A stretch of 20,447 bases of DNA from positions 1 to 20,447 of the forward strand of contig JAFAWN010000390.1 of NCBI GenBank assembly GCA_019241735.1, in the 5' to 3' direction. Positions within the stretch are counted from its first letter, which is position 1. Each line of letters begins with the position of its first letter. Position numbers and translations under genes: made by a program. Origin of the DNA: Terriglobales bacterium. GTDB lineage: Bacteria; Acidobacteriota; Terriglobia; Terriglobales; Acidobacteriaceae. This document shows positions 1-8,007 of this stretch, one piece after another. The notes below the pieces were generated by a model. That model searched no databases. It had not been told where the DNA came from and saw only the letters and a list, made by a program, of their open reading frames with translations.

Positions 1-718
1 CATCGTTCTTACTGATGGCATACCCCTGCTACCGGGATCCGAGATTCCCAGCCTCGTCAGTGGCAGACAATCCCCAGTAAAGCGGTTCCACGATGGTCTG
101 ACAGAATTTTCGCTGCGAGTGCTGACTGGACGCATCGATCCCGCGCACGTTGAAGCTGAATCTACTGCACAAGTACGTAAATTGCAGTCTTCCGGGATCG
201 CGCTATCGCATGTGGACACCCACAAACACGTTCACATGTTTCCGCAAATTCTGCGACCGGTGCTGCGGGCAGCGCGCGCCTGCGGGGTTCCCGCTGTGCG
301 GAACCCATTTGATCCGACTAGCTTTTCTGTCGTGTCCGCGCATACGAATCTTTGGATGAGATACGGACAAGTCAGCGCGGCGCGGCGAATGGCTCAGCAA
401 TTCCGCAGGATCGTTGCTGACGCCGGAATGATTACGACGGACGGGACACCGGGGGTGGTTGTAACAGGCGCGCTTAGCGAGCGGATTTTTCGCACCATCG
501 TTGCAAACCTCGGCGACGGCACCTGGGAATTTGTCTGCCATCCCGGCCATTACGATGCCGCGTTACAAAACTCCGGAACCAGGCTGCTGCAGTCACGAGA
601 GCGGGAGCTAGAGATTTTAACTTCGCCGAATATTCGGGATTTTCTAGTAGAGCAGAAGGTCCAACTTGTCTCTTACCGTGATCTCTCCTCGCCGCAGCCT
701 CGCCGCGAGAGGAAATAG
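1..718 (+). CDS. hpnK: YdjC/HpnK-family carbohydrate deacetylase (3' part, cut by window start)
   Basis: The frame is open from base 2 to the TAG ending at 718, giving about 238 residues; the true start lies outside the window. The visible protein begins with a segment like IVLTDGIPLLPGSEIPSLV, which matches the early substrate-side region of the ChbG/HpnK family. It then has HVDTHKHVHMFP, the family's His-rich metal motif, and ends with a CHPGHYD segment typical of the C-terminal part. Family knowledge: these are metal-dependent deacetylases acting on N-acetylated sugars, and the HpnK branch is often found near hopanoid or glycolipid genes. The first metal-binding Asp would lie upstream and cannot be checked. 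The substrate is unknown, and no hopanoid gene is visible here, so the HpnK symbol rests on sequence likeness only. Confidence 0.85.
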   Translation, partial: IVLTDGIPLLPGSEIPSLVSGRQSPVKRFHDGLTEFSLRVLTGRIDPAHVEAESTAQVRKLQSSGIALSHVDTHKHVHMFPQILRPVLRAARACGVPAVRNPFDPTSFSVVSAHTNLWMRYGQVSAARRMAQQFRRIVADAGMITTDGTPGVVVTGALSERIFRTIVANLGDGTWEFVCHPGHYDAALQNSGTRLLQSRERELEILTSPNIRDFLVEQKVQLVSYRDLSSPQPRRERK

Positions 719-742
719 TAGCTATCGGCCTGTTGTGCCTTC

Positions 743-762
743 CCAAAGTACCGGTACTTTGG
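743..762. promoter_or_regulatory. Perfect 20-bp palindrome upstream of the PilZ gene
   Basis: CCAAAGTACCGGTACTTTGG reads the same on both strands with no mismatch or loop. It lies in the 129-bp gap between the deacetylase stop and the PilZ start. A -10-like TATGAT at 810-815 follows, without a good -35. With no loop and no T-run it is a poor terminator, so an operator for a dimeric regulator is the better guess. A looser relative, AAGCACCGGGAC, lies at 825-836. Confidence 0.4.
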
Positions 763-847
763 TACATGCTCGGAATCACTTGTTTAGCAGCCGGATTCCT
801 TACTCACGGTATGATTGTGCAGAAAGCACCGGGACAGTAACGAACTC

Positions 848-1534
848 ATGGAAACTCAGTCTCAATCTGATGCAAAAGCCGACGTTCTAGTGCGCGTATG
901 GGGAATGGACGCCGAAGGCCACCCATTTTTTCAAAACGCTTACGCAGGCAACATCAACAATGAAGGTGCCCTTCTGTCGGGCATTGCGCACCCACTGAAG
1001 CCCGGGGATATTATTGGCGTGCAGTATGCCGACCGGAAGGCGCGCTTTCGCGTAGTGTGGGTGGTTGATGCGGGACCAGTGCGAAAAATCGAAGCCGGTG
1101 TGCAAATTCTCCAGAACCAGCAAAATCCGTGGCCGGAAATGTCGCAAACTGCTACCGCGGCCGCCCGCCTGGAAGGACGAAATAAGCGTAGATTCGTTCG
1201 CCATAAAGTGCTTTTTCCGCTGGAGATTAGTTTCAAGGATGCCAATCGTGCTCACATGCAGACGAATGCCACTGACATTGGCGGGCGGGGCTGTTACGTC
1301 GAAAGCATGCTCCCGCTCGCACTCGGCACCGAAATTATCATCTGTTTCTGGATAGATTCGGAGAAAGTCAAAACCACCGGCATAGTCCGCGCCAGCGATC
1401 CGGGAGTCGGAATGGGCATCGAATTTACAGCTTTGGATAATCAGGTCCAGCAGCGCTTGCAACAATTCCTGGAAAAGATGGATGGTGGATTCGCTGCCGC
1501 CCAGGCTGCAGGCGATGGCGCCCGAAAAGACTGA
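848..1534 (+). CDS. PilZ-domain protein (probable c-di-GMP effector)
   Basis: The protein is about 228 residues from the ATG at 848. The frame also offers a TTG at 815, but neither start has a strong ribosome site, and ATG is preferred as the normal codon. The C-terminal half is a PilZ domain: it opens with RRFVRH (the RxxxR motif) and continues with TDIGGRGCYV, matching the D/NxSxxG motif with Gly in the Ser position. It ends with a GVGMGIEF strand and an LQQFL helix. The N-terminal half (about residues 10-95) has GALLSG, KPGD and a GVQIL strand, and looks like a degenerate second PilZ-like beta barrel. PilZ domains bind cyclic-di-GMP; what this one controls cannot be read from the sequence. 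It is soluble, with no signal peptide or membrane segment. Confidence 0.85.
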   Translation: METQSQSDAKADVLVRVWGMDAEGHPFFQNAYAGNINNEGALLSGIAHPLKPGDIIGVQYADRKARFRVVWVVDAGPVRKIEAGVQILQNQQNPWPEMSQTATAAARLEGRNKRRFVRHKVLFPLEISFKDANRAHMQTNATDIGGRGCYVESMLPLALGTEIIICFWIDSEKVKTTGIVRASDPGVGMGIEFTALDNQVQQRLQQFLEKMDGGFAAAQAAGDGARKD

Positions 1535-1684
1535 GCGCACGAGAAGTTCCTGACCAACCCCGCAGAATGGCCGGAGACGAAATCCTCGGCTACCGCCCGC
1601 CATCCCGCCGCTAAAATCTGAATCCCCGCGACCCCGTCACCATCGAATGGAGGAAGCCCAGTTCGAAACAGGGAGCCTCGCCGA

Positions 1685-2827
1685 TTGAAAATTGGAATCA
1701 CGTGCTATCCCACCTACGGCGGCAGTGGAGTTGTTGCCACTGAACTTGGCCTAGAGCTGGCTGAACGTGGCCACGAAATCCATTTCATCTCTTACGCGCA
1801 GCCGATCCGGCTGATCGGCACTCACCCCAGCATCCATTACCACGAAGTCGAAGTATCGCGCTATCCGCTGTTCGATTATCCCCCCTACGATCTTGCGCTC
1901 GCGACGCGCATGGCAGAGGTGGCGGAGTTGTACGAGCTCGACCTGTTGCACGTGCACTACGCGATCCCGCATTCGGTGAGCGCGATGCTTGCGCGGCAAA
2001 TGCTCGCGGCCGGCCCGCGACGCCAAAAGCTGCCGTTTGTTACCACGCTTCACGGCACAGACATCACGCTCGTAGGCCAGGACAGGTCTTATCTTCCGAT
2101 TACGCGTTATTCCATTGAACAGAGCGACGGCGTGACCGCGATCTCTGAATATCTGCGCGAGCGGACAGTGCGCGAATTCGAGATTAAGAATCCCGTTCAA
2201 GTGATCTATAACTTCGTCAACTGCGACCTCTACGTGCGCAACGAGGAGGCACGCAAGCGGCGGATCGAGTACGCGCCCAATGGCGAGCGCATTCTGGTGC
2301 ACCTATCCAACTTCCGTCCCGTGAAGCGCCTCACAGACACGGTCGAGATATTCGATCGCGTCCGCAAGAAAGTTCCTTCAAAGCTGCTGCTGATTGGCGA
2401 TGGCCCCGACCGCTCCCTGGCCGAGAGGCTCGCAATGAAGAAAGGCATACACAAAGACGTGCTGTTCCTGGGCAAGCAGGACCAGGTGTACGAGAAGTTG
2501 CCAGTCGCCGATGTGATGCTGCTGCCCAGCGAACTTGAATCATTCGGGCTGGCAGCGCTTGAGGGAATGGCTTGCGAAGTCGTCCCTGTCGCTACGCGGG
2601 TCGGCGGGATTCCCGAAGTAATCGACCATGGCAAAAGCGGATTTCTTGCCGAGGTCGGCGACGTTGCCACTATGGCCCGCTACGCAATCGAGCTTTTGAC
2701 CGACGACAACCGTCTGCAGGAAATGGGAAAAGCATGCCGGGACGCGGCCCGGTCGCGCTTCTGCGCGTCCAAGATCATTCCTCAATATGAGGAATTTTAC
2801 CGGCGAGTCATGGAACGATCTTCATAA
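1685..2827 (+). CDS. bshA: N-acetyl-alpha-D-glucosaminyl L-malate synthase BshA
   Basis: BshA is a GT-B glycosyltransferase (380 residues, normal family length) that joins GlcNAc from UDP-GlcNAc to L-malate, the first step of bacillithiol synthesis. The opening MKIGITCYPTYGGSGVVATE is close to diagnostic. Further signs are the HYAIPHSVSA and TLHGTDITLVGQD segments of the first Rossmann domain, SNFRPVKR and GDGPDR in the second, and ESFGLAALEGMA carrying the E-x7-E retaining GT motif. The start is a TTG with GGGAG (1671-1675) nine bases upstream; no in-frame ATG fits the N-terminus. The bshB and bshC genes are not in the window. Its last 31 bases overlap the convergent histidine kinase gene. 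The 150-bp gap before it shows no clear promoter. Confidence 0.93.
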   Translation: MKIGITCYPTYGGSGVVATELGLELAERGHEIHFISYAQPIRLIGTHPSIHYHEVEVSRYPLFDYPPYDLALATRMAEVAELYELDLLHVHYAIPHSVSAMLARQMLAAGPRRQKLPFVTTLHGTDITLVGQDRSYLPITRYSIEQSDGVTAISEYLRERTVREFEIKNPVQVIYNFVNCDLYVRNEEARKRRIEYAPNGERILVHLSNFRPVKRLTDTVEIFDRVRKKVPSKLLLIGDGPDRSLAERLAMKKGIHKDVLFLGKQDQVYEKLPVADVMLLPSELESFGLAALEGMACEVVPVATRVGGIPEVIDHGKSGFLAEVGDVATMARYAIELLTDDNRLQEMGKACRDAARSRFCASKIIPQYEEFYRRVMERSS

Positions 2828-4146
2828 AGCGCCTCGGGAATCGCGCCCTCGGTTTGCAAGAGTGGGAGTTTCAATTGCACCAATGTTCCCTCGCCCTCGC
2901 GGCTGTCGACCGTCATCCGCGCCGTATCCCCGTATAAAACCTTCAATCGCTCGGCCACGTTCGCCATTCCGATTCCATTGCCACCCAAACCGGTCGGTTT
3001 TTCGAGAATGTTGACCGAGCCCATACCCACCCCATTGTCTGCAACCTCGATGATTAAATGAGAATCGCTGACTTGCCCGCGCAAAAAGATCTTGCCGCCT
3101 TCGATTTTCGAGGACAGCCCATGTTTAATCGAGTTTTCTACCAATGGTTGCAACAGCATGCTCGGAACCATTACTTCAAGCGCAGCGGGTTCCAGTTCCT
3201 TGATGACTTCCAGTTTGTCGCGTCCATAGCGCACCACTTCAATGTCCAAATAATCGTCGATGAACTCCACTTCTTCCCGCAGGGGGACGAAAGCATCGCT
3301 GCTATGCAAAAGGCGGCGCAAAATCTTTGCCAGTTTCACGATCAGCTCGCGCGCCGCGTCGGGATCAAATCGCACCAGGGAAGACACCGAATTCAAGGTG
3401 TTAAACAGGAAATGGGGATTAATCTGGTTTTGCAAAGCTTCCATCCGGGCCTGTAGCAGCATCCGCTCACGTTCTTCGAGCTTGATCTGAATGCGAACGC
3501 TGTTCCAGATCTTTAGCTCGGTGCCGATCACGGCGATCGAGGTGGCATAAATCAACACCTCAACCCAGAGGGTGCGGCTCTCCATGCTGAAGGTCGAATG
3601 AGGCAGGAATCGCGAGACCTCGCTTTGCAGGAAGCGAAGCGCGACGATGCTGGTAAAAAAAATCGTTTGCCAGTCCGGTCGTGGCGTCGGCAGGTTGCGT
3701 CGGATCCAGCGGTAAATGCTGAGATCGATGAAGGGAGAGAATGACCAGATGTCGTCGCGCCGCGGCGCGAGGATTCTCAATTGTCCGGCGACAAATCCGC
3801 ACAAGAGATTAAACGGCAGCGTGGCCCATTCGCCATGCAGCAGTGCAGGCAGCGCCAGGAGCGAGCCCCCCAACATTCCGGTGAACCGGCCGCCAATTAC
3901 ACCGAGAAGAATCGTAGTCTCAAACGAAAGATCGCCGGCGAGAAAACTTTTCTGGATAAAACGTATCCATACCCCGATCGCGAGCGGGATGCCAATCCAC
4001 AACACCAGATAGAATCTCTGTTTCAGCGTGTGTTCCTCGCTGAACAGCAGCGACTTGAACTCCACCGACCGGCCCAAAATGCTGGCAGCGGACGCGGCGA
4101 CCCCAAGCTTAATCAACAGATTGACAAGAATAAGCCGCTGTTCCAT
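2797..4146 (-). CDS. LytS-type sensor histidine kinase (His_kinase/HATPase_c)
   Basis: The product is a 449-residue membrane sensor kinase. The N-terminal ~200 residues hold about five or six hydrophobic segments in a 5TMR-LYT-like arrangement, including a glycine-rich GVIGGRFTGMLGGS stretch. A linker helix (IKLEERERMLLQARMEALQ) leads to the phospho-acceptor box NPHFLFNTLN with His245. The ATPase region follows: LVENSIKHG (N box), DNGVGMG and GGNGIGMANVAERL (G boxes). This class normally pairs with a LytTR-domain response regulator, but none is encoded beside it, so the partner is elsewhere or downstream control differs. It appears to be the last gene of a leftward group after the threonine-synthase-like gene (90 bp away). 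No convincing ribosome site precedes the ATG. The signal sensed is unknown. Confidence 0.92.
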   Translation of the reverse strand: MEQRLILVNLLIKLGVAASAASILGRSVEFKSLLFSEEHTLKQRFYLVLWIGIPLAIGVWIRFIQKSFLAGDLSFETTILLGVIGGRFTGMLGGSLLALPALLHGEWATLPFNLLCGFVAGQLRILAPRRDDIWSFSPFIDLSIYRWIRRNLPTPRPDWQTIFFTSIVALRFLQSEVSRFLPHSTFSMESRTLWVEVLIYATSIAVIGTELKIWNSVRIQIKLEERERMLLQARMEALQNQINPHFLFNTLNSVSSLVRFDPDAARELIVKLAKILRRLLHSSDAFVPLREEVEFIDDYLDIEVVRYGRDKLEVIKELEPAALEVMVPSMLLQPLVENSIKHGLSSKIEGGKIFLRGQVSDSHLIIEVADNGVGMGSVNILEKPTGLGGNGIGMANVAERLKVLYGDTARMTVDSREGEGTLVQLKLPLLQTEGAIPEALYEDRSMTRR

Positions 4147-4236
4147 GGATTGATTCTACGGCGAAAAACATCTCAGCAGAATGAAGAATGAACACCGTTT
4201 GCGAGTTGAACTTTAAACTAGAAAGGAAAATTAGTT

Positions 4237-5343
4237 TCAGTACGGCCCAATGATTCCGCCGATCCGGTCTGATGTCGTAAAGCGTTTCCGATTTGGGGCA
4301 ACAGCATTCAGATCTCGCAACCCGCAAGCAGTGTTGATCAAAACTACGGTCTCATCTTCAGCTAAGACCCCATTTGCTCGTAGTTTCTGATATGCGGACA
4401 GCGAAGCTGCGCCTTCGCGTGCGGCGAGAATTCCTTCGGTACGAGCCCAAACACCTGCTGCCTCGGTAGCCTTTTCTCTATTCACTCCCTCGGCAGCACC
4501 GCCACTGTCGGTCAAAATTGCTTCGACCAAGGGATGGGGACGGCCCGATGCACCGGCTTGAGTTACATAAAACATTCGGGGCCGTTCTCGTCCGATCCAG
4601 CCAATTTCCTCAATCTCAGAAAACGCCTTCCAGATTGCCATCAACCCCAGCCCATCGCCGGGATAAATGATCGCTCCCGGCAGTTTCCATCCCAATTGCT
4701 CGGCAAGTTCGTACCCTAAGGTCTTGACGCCCTCGATTCCAAATTGTGCGTGCAATTCGGACACATCCATCCATCCTTCCTGTCTTTTCCGTTTCGCAAC
4801 GGCCTGGGCACAATCCTCGATGACGCCATTTATCAGCGTCACCTGCGCGCCGTAACCCTTGCACTCAATCGCGATACTCTGCGGCGCATCTGTGGGCATG
4901 AAGACAAAGGATTCCATCCCACCTCGTGCCGCATAGGCCGATAGCGTAACCGCATTAGATCCGTTCGATGCGATTGCGAGCTTTGTCACGTTCAATGACT
5001 TCGCCATACTGACTGCAACTGAAAATGCGCGAGCATCTAGAGAGCCAGTGGGATTTCGGCCTTCATCCTTTATGTGGATATTCGCCGATGTGATGCTAGT
5101 CACCAGCGGAGTAATGCCCTCGCCCAACGAAACTGGACTTACTTGCGGCAAGACTTCTGCGTAGCGCCACATGCTGAAATTGCGGTCGGCGGCGAGACCA
5201 GATCGCGTAAACCCCGGCTTCGCCGCCGTCAGGTCGTAGCGCGCGGTTAGCACTGCGTCATCTTTCGGGCAATTAGATTGCAGCCTGTCAGCAGGAAAGC
5301 GAGAGCCGCATTTTGAACATTCGAAGTGGAGGATACCCGCCAT
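4237..5343 (-). CDS. Threonine-synthase-like fold type II protein lacking the PLP lysine
   Basis: The 368-residue protein follows the threonine synthase layout. An N-terminal zinc-ribbon-like start (C9, C12, C25, with Asp at 28 where a fourth Cys would fall) leads to KDEGRNPTGS, the cofactor region, then EGAASLSAYQKL and VVLINTACGLRDL. The expected PTGSFKxRG lysine motif instead reads PTGSLDARA, so the Schiff-base lysine is Asp103, with no gap in the alignment. The SGN loop that contacts PLP is SNGSNA (residues 126-131), and the Gly-rich phosphate loop is PGDGLGL (228-234). The region before EGAA is about 30 residues shorter than I expect for the family. Without the lysine, ordinary PLP catalysis is not expected. 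The reading frame is intact and start and stop are normal, so this is not an obvious pseudogene. A catalytic thrC presumably lies elsewhere. Confidence 0.85.
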   Translation of the reverse strand: MAGILHFECSKCGSRFPADRLQSNCPKDDAVLTARYDLTAAKPGFTRSGLAADRNFSMWRYAEVLPQVSPVSLGEGITPLVTSITSANIHIKDEGRNPTGSLDARAFSVAVSMAKSLNVTKLAIASNGSNAVTLSAYAARGGMESFVFMPTDAPQSIAIECKGYGAQVTLINGVIEDCAQAVAKRKRQEGWMDVSELHAQFGIEGVKTLGYELAEQLGWKLPGAIIYPGDGLGLMAIWKAFSEIEEIGWIGRERPRMFYVTQAGASGRPHPLVEAILTDSGGAAEGVNREKATEAAGVWARTEGILAAREGAASLSAYQKLRANGVLAEDETVVLINTACGLRDLNAVAPNRKRFTTSDRIGGIIGPY

Positions 5344-5374
5344 AGATTTCCAATACAGTTAGAAACAGAAGATG

Positions 5375-6121
5375 TCACATGGACTCAGCTGGCAAGGTCT
5401 TCAGAAACGCATTCGCCTTGCGAAACCACGGCCGCTCGCGGCGTTTGAGGTATCCCGGCATGTTGATCTTTTTTGCCAGCAAGCGCTTGGCCCACTCTCT
5501 TGCCTCGTGATTGCGGTGTTGCGAGGACAGAAAAAGTGCATAGTTGTAATAAGTTTCCGAAGAAGTAGAAATCTTGGTGGCTTCTTTAAATAGCGCTTCA
5601 GCCTTTTCCGCGTCACCGGTCCGGGCTAGAGCATGGGCTAGGAGCCCCATTGCCTGGTGGAAGTCGTAAGCCGGGTCCTCCTGAACTACGCGCTCGAGGT
5701 CCGGTACAGCGGTCGCGAAGTCTTCCATTCTGACCGATGCAATGCCTCGTCTGTAAAACGGATCGAGAGAATCTGTACGGGTCGAAATCGCCTGGTCGTA
5801 ACACCGTCGCGCCCGGGCATAGTTGCCGTCTTCGAGATACAGTTCGCCTAATTCCTCGTAATTTCCCGCGGAGGGGTTGTCAACGATTGCCAACTCCAGA
5901 TTGCGAATGCGTTGACGCCGGGGGAACACCTTGAAAGACTGCCGCAGTAATCCGGCATCTGGAATCACTTCCACCATTATGTAAACCAGCGCACCCAGAG
6001 GGCCGAGAAAAAGAATGATCCAAAGCCAATAGCCATCAGGCCGGCGGCGGGCGAAATGAATAATCGCCATCGCCATTAAAATGATGCCCCAGGGGAAAAA
6101 TAAGAAAGTTAACGATCCCAT
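5375..6121 (-). CDS. Membrane-anchored TPR protein with PLDc_N-like N-terminus
   Basis: The protein has 248 residues. Two N-terminal membrane segments (about 4-22 and 32-51) with a short RRRPDG turn and an FLGPLGALVYIMVE ending resemble the PLDc_N anchor found on several bacterial membrane proteins. The rest (about residues 70-230) is made of roughly four tetratricopeptide repeats, for example YEELGELYLEDGNYARARRCY and ALARTGDAEKAEALFKEAT. TPRs mediate protein-protein contacts, so this is probably a scaffold on the cytoplasmic face of the inner membrane; the partner is not evident. It is the promoter-proximal gene of the leftward group: its stop is 31 bp before the start of the threonine-synthase-like gene, which suggests co-transcription with that gene and the histidine kinase. 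Confidence 0.85.
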   Translation of the reverse strand: MGSLTFLFFPWGIILMAMAIIHFARRRPDGYWLWIILFLGPLGALVYIMVEVIPDAGLLRQSFKVFPRRQRIRNLELAIVDNPSAGNYEELGELYLEDGNYARARRCYDQAISTRTDSLDPFYRRGIASVRMEDFATAVPDLERVVQEDPAYDFHQAMGLLAHALARTGDAEKAEALFKEATKISTSSETYYNYALFLSSQHRNHEAREWAKRLLAKKINMPGYLKRRERPWFRKANAFLKTLPAESM

Positions 6122-6147
6122 AATGTCGTAACACGCAGGTTTAGCGC

Positions 6148-6156
6148 ACTATAGCA
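6148..6156 (-). promoter_or_regulatory. Probable extended -10 promoter of the leftward TPR gene group
   Basis: On the minus strand the sequence reads TGCTATAGT, an extended -10 element (TGnTATAGT). It lies 26 bases upstream of the TPR ATG, so transcription would begin about 20 bases before the start codon. No good -35 sits 16-18 bases upstream, as is common for extended -10 promoters. It lies in the short divergent gap shared with the HAD gene. Confidence 0.4.
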
Positions 6157-6223
6157 TGCTGCGAGGAGCCGATAACTGTTCCTGAGTTAGCGGCTGATGC
6201 ATCCAGTGCGTGCCTTCCTCCGG

Positions 6224-6232
6224 TGTTAAAAT
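6224..6232 (+). promoter_or_regulatory. Possible extended -10 promoter of the HAD phosphatase gene
   Basis: TGTTAAAAT matches TGnTAAAAT. Its last base is 7 bases before the GTG at 6240, so the expected transcription start would fall on or next to that codon. This supports 6240 as the start and suggests a leaderless mRNA. No -35 consensus is visible. Confidence 0.35.
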
Positions 6233-6239
6233 TATTTGT

Positions 6240-7100
6240 GTGACCTCTCGGATTCGCCTGCTGGCCGCTGATATTGACGGCACTATTCTGAATCCGCAAT
6301 TTGAAATTTCTCCCGCTGATCTGGCAGCTATTCGCCGCGCCCACGAAGATGGCATTGAGGCCATTTTGGTGACCGGACGACGGCACCGCTTTGCTTTAGC
6401 AATCGCGGAGCAACTCGGATTTGACTTGTGGATTATCAGCTCCAATGGCGCGATCACGCGCTCCCTGTCCGGCGAAACATTCCACCGCGACATGCTGCCG
6501 GCGCGCACCGCACAGCAACTATGTTCCCTCATGCGCGAATTTCGGGGGAGCACTGTGCTTACATTCGATACCGACGACAAGGGAGCGATTGTCCTCGAGC
6601 ACATGGACGAGTTGAATGGAAGTATCCGGCGCTGGCTGGAAAAAAATATTCAGTACATCGATTTTGTAGTCCCGCTTGAGGATTCCCTCAGCCGCGATCC
6701 GGTGCAAGCAATGTTTTGCGGCAAAATTTCGCGCATGAAGCAGGCCCGCCAGGTCCTGGCGGCGTCCCCCTTGGAACAGGAAATTACCGTTCTGAGGACG
6801 GAGTATCCGGTCCGTGACCTGTCGATTGTGGACGTGCTGAATCTCGGGTGTTCCAAGGGCCACGCGCTCAAACGTTGGGCGGATTATCGCGGCATCCACC
6901 GCGAGGAGGTCATGGCCATTGGTGACAATTTCAATGATATCGAGATGCTCGATTTCGCCGGCATGCCATTTATCATGGGGAATGCAGCCGAGGAATTGCG
7001 CAATCGAGGCTGGAGTGTCACGTTACGCAACGATGAGAACGGAGTTGCCGCCGCAATTGAGCAGGTAACCGGCACCACAACGTGCCTGGGCGCGAGATAA
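6240..7100 (+). CDS. HAD-superfamily Cof-type phosphatase
   Basis: The protein has about 286 residues from the GTG at 6240. An upstream GTG at 6210 is also in frame, but 6240 places the first motif at the usual distance from the N-terminus. The HAD motifs are all present: LLAADIDGTI (nucleophile Asp11 and acid Asp13), IISSNGA, the lysine of GCSKGHALKRW, and AIGDNFNDIEML with the metal-binding Asp pair. The layout and length match the Cof/YbjI group with a C2 cap, which dephosphorylates sugar phosphates, nucleotides or cofactor intermediates such as FMN or PLP. The exact substrate cannot be assigned. The gene is divergent from the TPR gene and ends 9 bases before the lytic transglycosylase gene, so these two may be co-transcribed. 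Confidence 0.9.
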   Translation: MTSRIRLLAADIDGTILNPQFEISPADLAAIRRAHEDGIEAILVTGRRHRFALAIAEQLGFDLWIISSNGAITRSLSGETFHRDMLPARTAQQLCSLMREFRGSTVLTFDTDDKGAIVLEHMDELNGSIRRWLEKNIQYIDFVVPLEDSLSRDPVQAMFCGKISRMKQARQVLAASPLEQEITVLRTEYPVRDLSIVDVLNLGCSKGHALKRWADYRGIHREEVMAIGDNFNDIEMLDFAGMPFIMGNAAEELRNRGWSVTLRNDENGVAAAIEQVTGTTTCLGAR

Positions 7101-7109
7101 GCATAAATA

Positions 7110-7889
7110 ATGGAATCCAGGCTAAAAAGCGCAGCCCTGTCAGCTTTACTTTTCGCGGCATTGCCCAGCTGGGGAACCGATCTTGCTTTCCTCCAGAATG
7201 GATTTTCCATCCGGCACGAAAGGCGCGAGATCGTAGGATCGGTCACCCGCCTCTATCTAAGCACCGGGAGTAACGCCTACGTAGATGTGCCAACGGCCGA
7301 AATCAATCATTTCGAGCAGGACCTTTCTCCACCGCCCCCTCCGGTTGCGGACGCTACCTTCACATCGGGATTTCTTAATCCGGCGGCTACGACGTCGCGC
7401 CCGCAGAATCTCAGGGATCTGATTAATACTGTCGGCGATCGCCATAGCATTGATCCCGCCTTGATCAATAGCGTCATTCATGCCGAGAGCGGCTTCAATC
7501 CGCGCGCGGTTTCTCCCAAAGGCGCGCAGGGACTCATGCAGTTGATGCCGAAGACTGCCTCCAATCTAGGCGTCGCGAACGCTCTGGATCCAGCCGATAA
7601 CGTTGAAGGTGGGACAAAGTATCTGCGCGAACTCCTGGAGCTTTACAACTTTGATCTGGTGAAAGCCCTGGCCGCGTACAATGCCGGGCCGATGCGTGTA
7701 CAGCATTATCGTGGGGTCCCGCCCTTTCATGAGACGCGGGCCTACGTGGCCCGGGTGATTAAGGATTTCAACCGTCAAAAAATGGCCGAAAAGAAAGCCG
7801 CCGCCGCATCCACCGGAACTGCTGCCAGCAAGAAGCAATCTGCCCAATCGGCAACGCCGATGCCCATCAATCTAACGAAACCCAAATAA
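7110..7889 (+). CDS. Lytic transglycosylase with SLT domain
   Basis: The protein has 259 residues. An N-terminal signal peptide (about residues 1-22, hydrophobic core SAALSALLFAALPSWG) directs it to the periplasm. A short N-terminal segment with a proline run (about residues 75-80) leads to the SLT domain at about 105-230. That domain has HAESGFNPRAVSPKGAQGL with catalytic Glu126, then MQLMPKTA and ALAAYNAGP, the standard family-1 motifs. Such enzymes cleave the MurNAc-GlcNAc bond of peptidoglycan, forming 1,6-anhydro products. The C-terminus is a low-complexity Ala/Lys/Ser tail. No Cys follows the signal sequence, so it is not a lipoprotein. The gene is tightly spaced after the HAD gene. Confidence 0.92.
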   Translation: MESRLKSAALSALLFAALPSWGTDLAFLQNGFSIRHERREIVGSVTRLYLSTGSNAYVDVPTAEINHFEQDLSPPPPPVADATFTSGFLNPAATTSRPQNLRDLINTVGDRHSIDPALINSVIHAESGFNPRAVSPKGAQGLMQLMPKTASNLGVANALDPADNVEGGTKYLRELLELYNFDLVKALAAYNAGPMRVQHYRGVPPFHETRAYVARVIKDFNRQKMAEKKAAAASTGTAASKKQSAQSATPMPINLTKPK

Positions 7890-7919
7890 TTGGCCCGACG
7901 GCAAATTCCCGGCTTCTCG

Positions 7920-7948
7920 TTGACCGATTCTCTTTCGTCATTTACCTT
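7920..7948 (+). promoter_or_regulatory. Weak candidate promoter before the YbhN-like gene
   Basis: TTGACC and TACCTT are separated by 17 bases in the 118-bp gap. The -35 is good but the -10 matches only three of six consensus positions. It lies about 60 bases upstream of the ATG at 8008. Confidence 0.2.
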
Positions 7949-8007
7949 CCAGATATCTTGAAAGCGCCTGCTTTTTCATTCCTCATCACAATCACACTCC
8001 CCAATCG

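Noticed and set aside
887..1603. 238-codon minus-strand frame over the PilZ gene
   Set aside because: The PilZ motifs on the plus strand are clear, and the antisense product has no recognisable feature.
4215..4237. AAACTA/TAGTTT inverted repeat at the end of the threonine-synthase-like gene
   Set aside because: The six-base AT-rich arms and 11-base loop are too weak to call a terminator.
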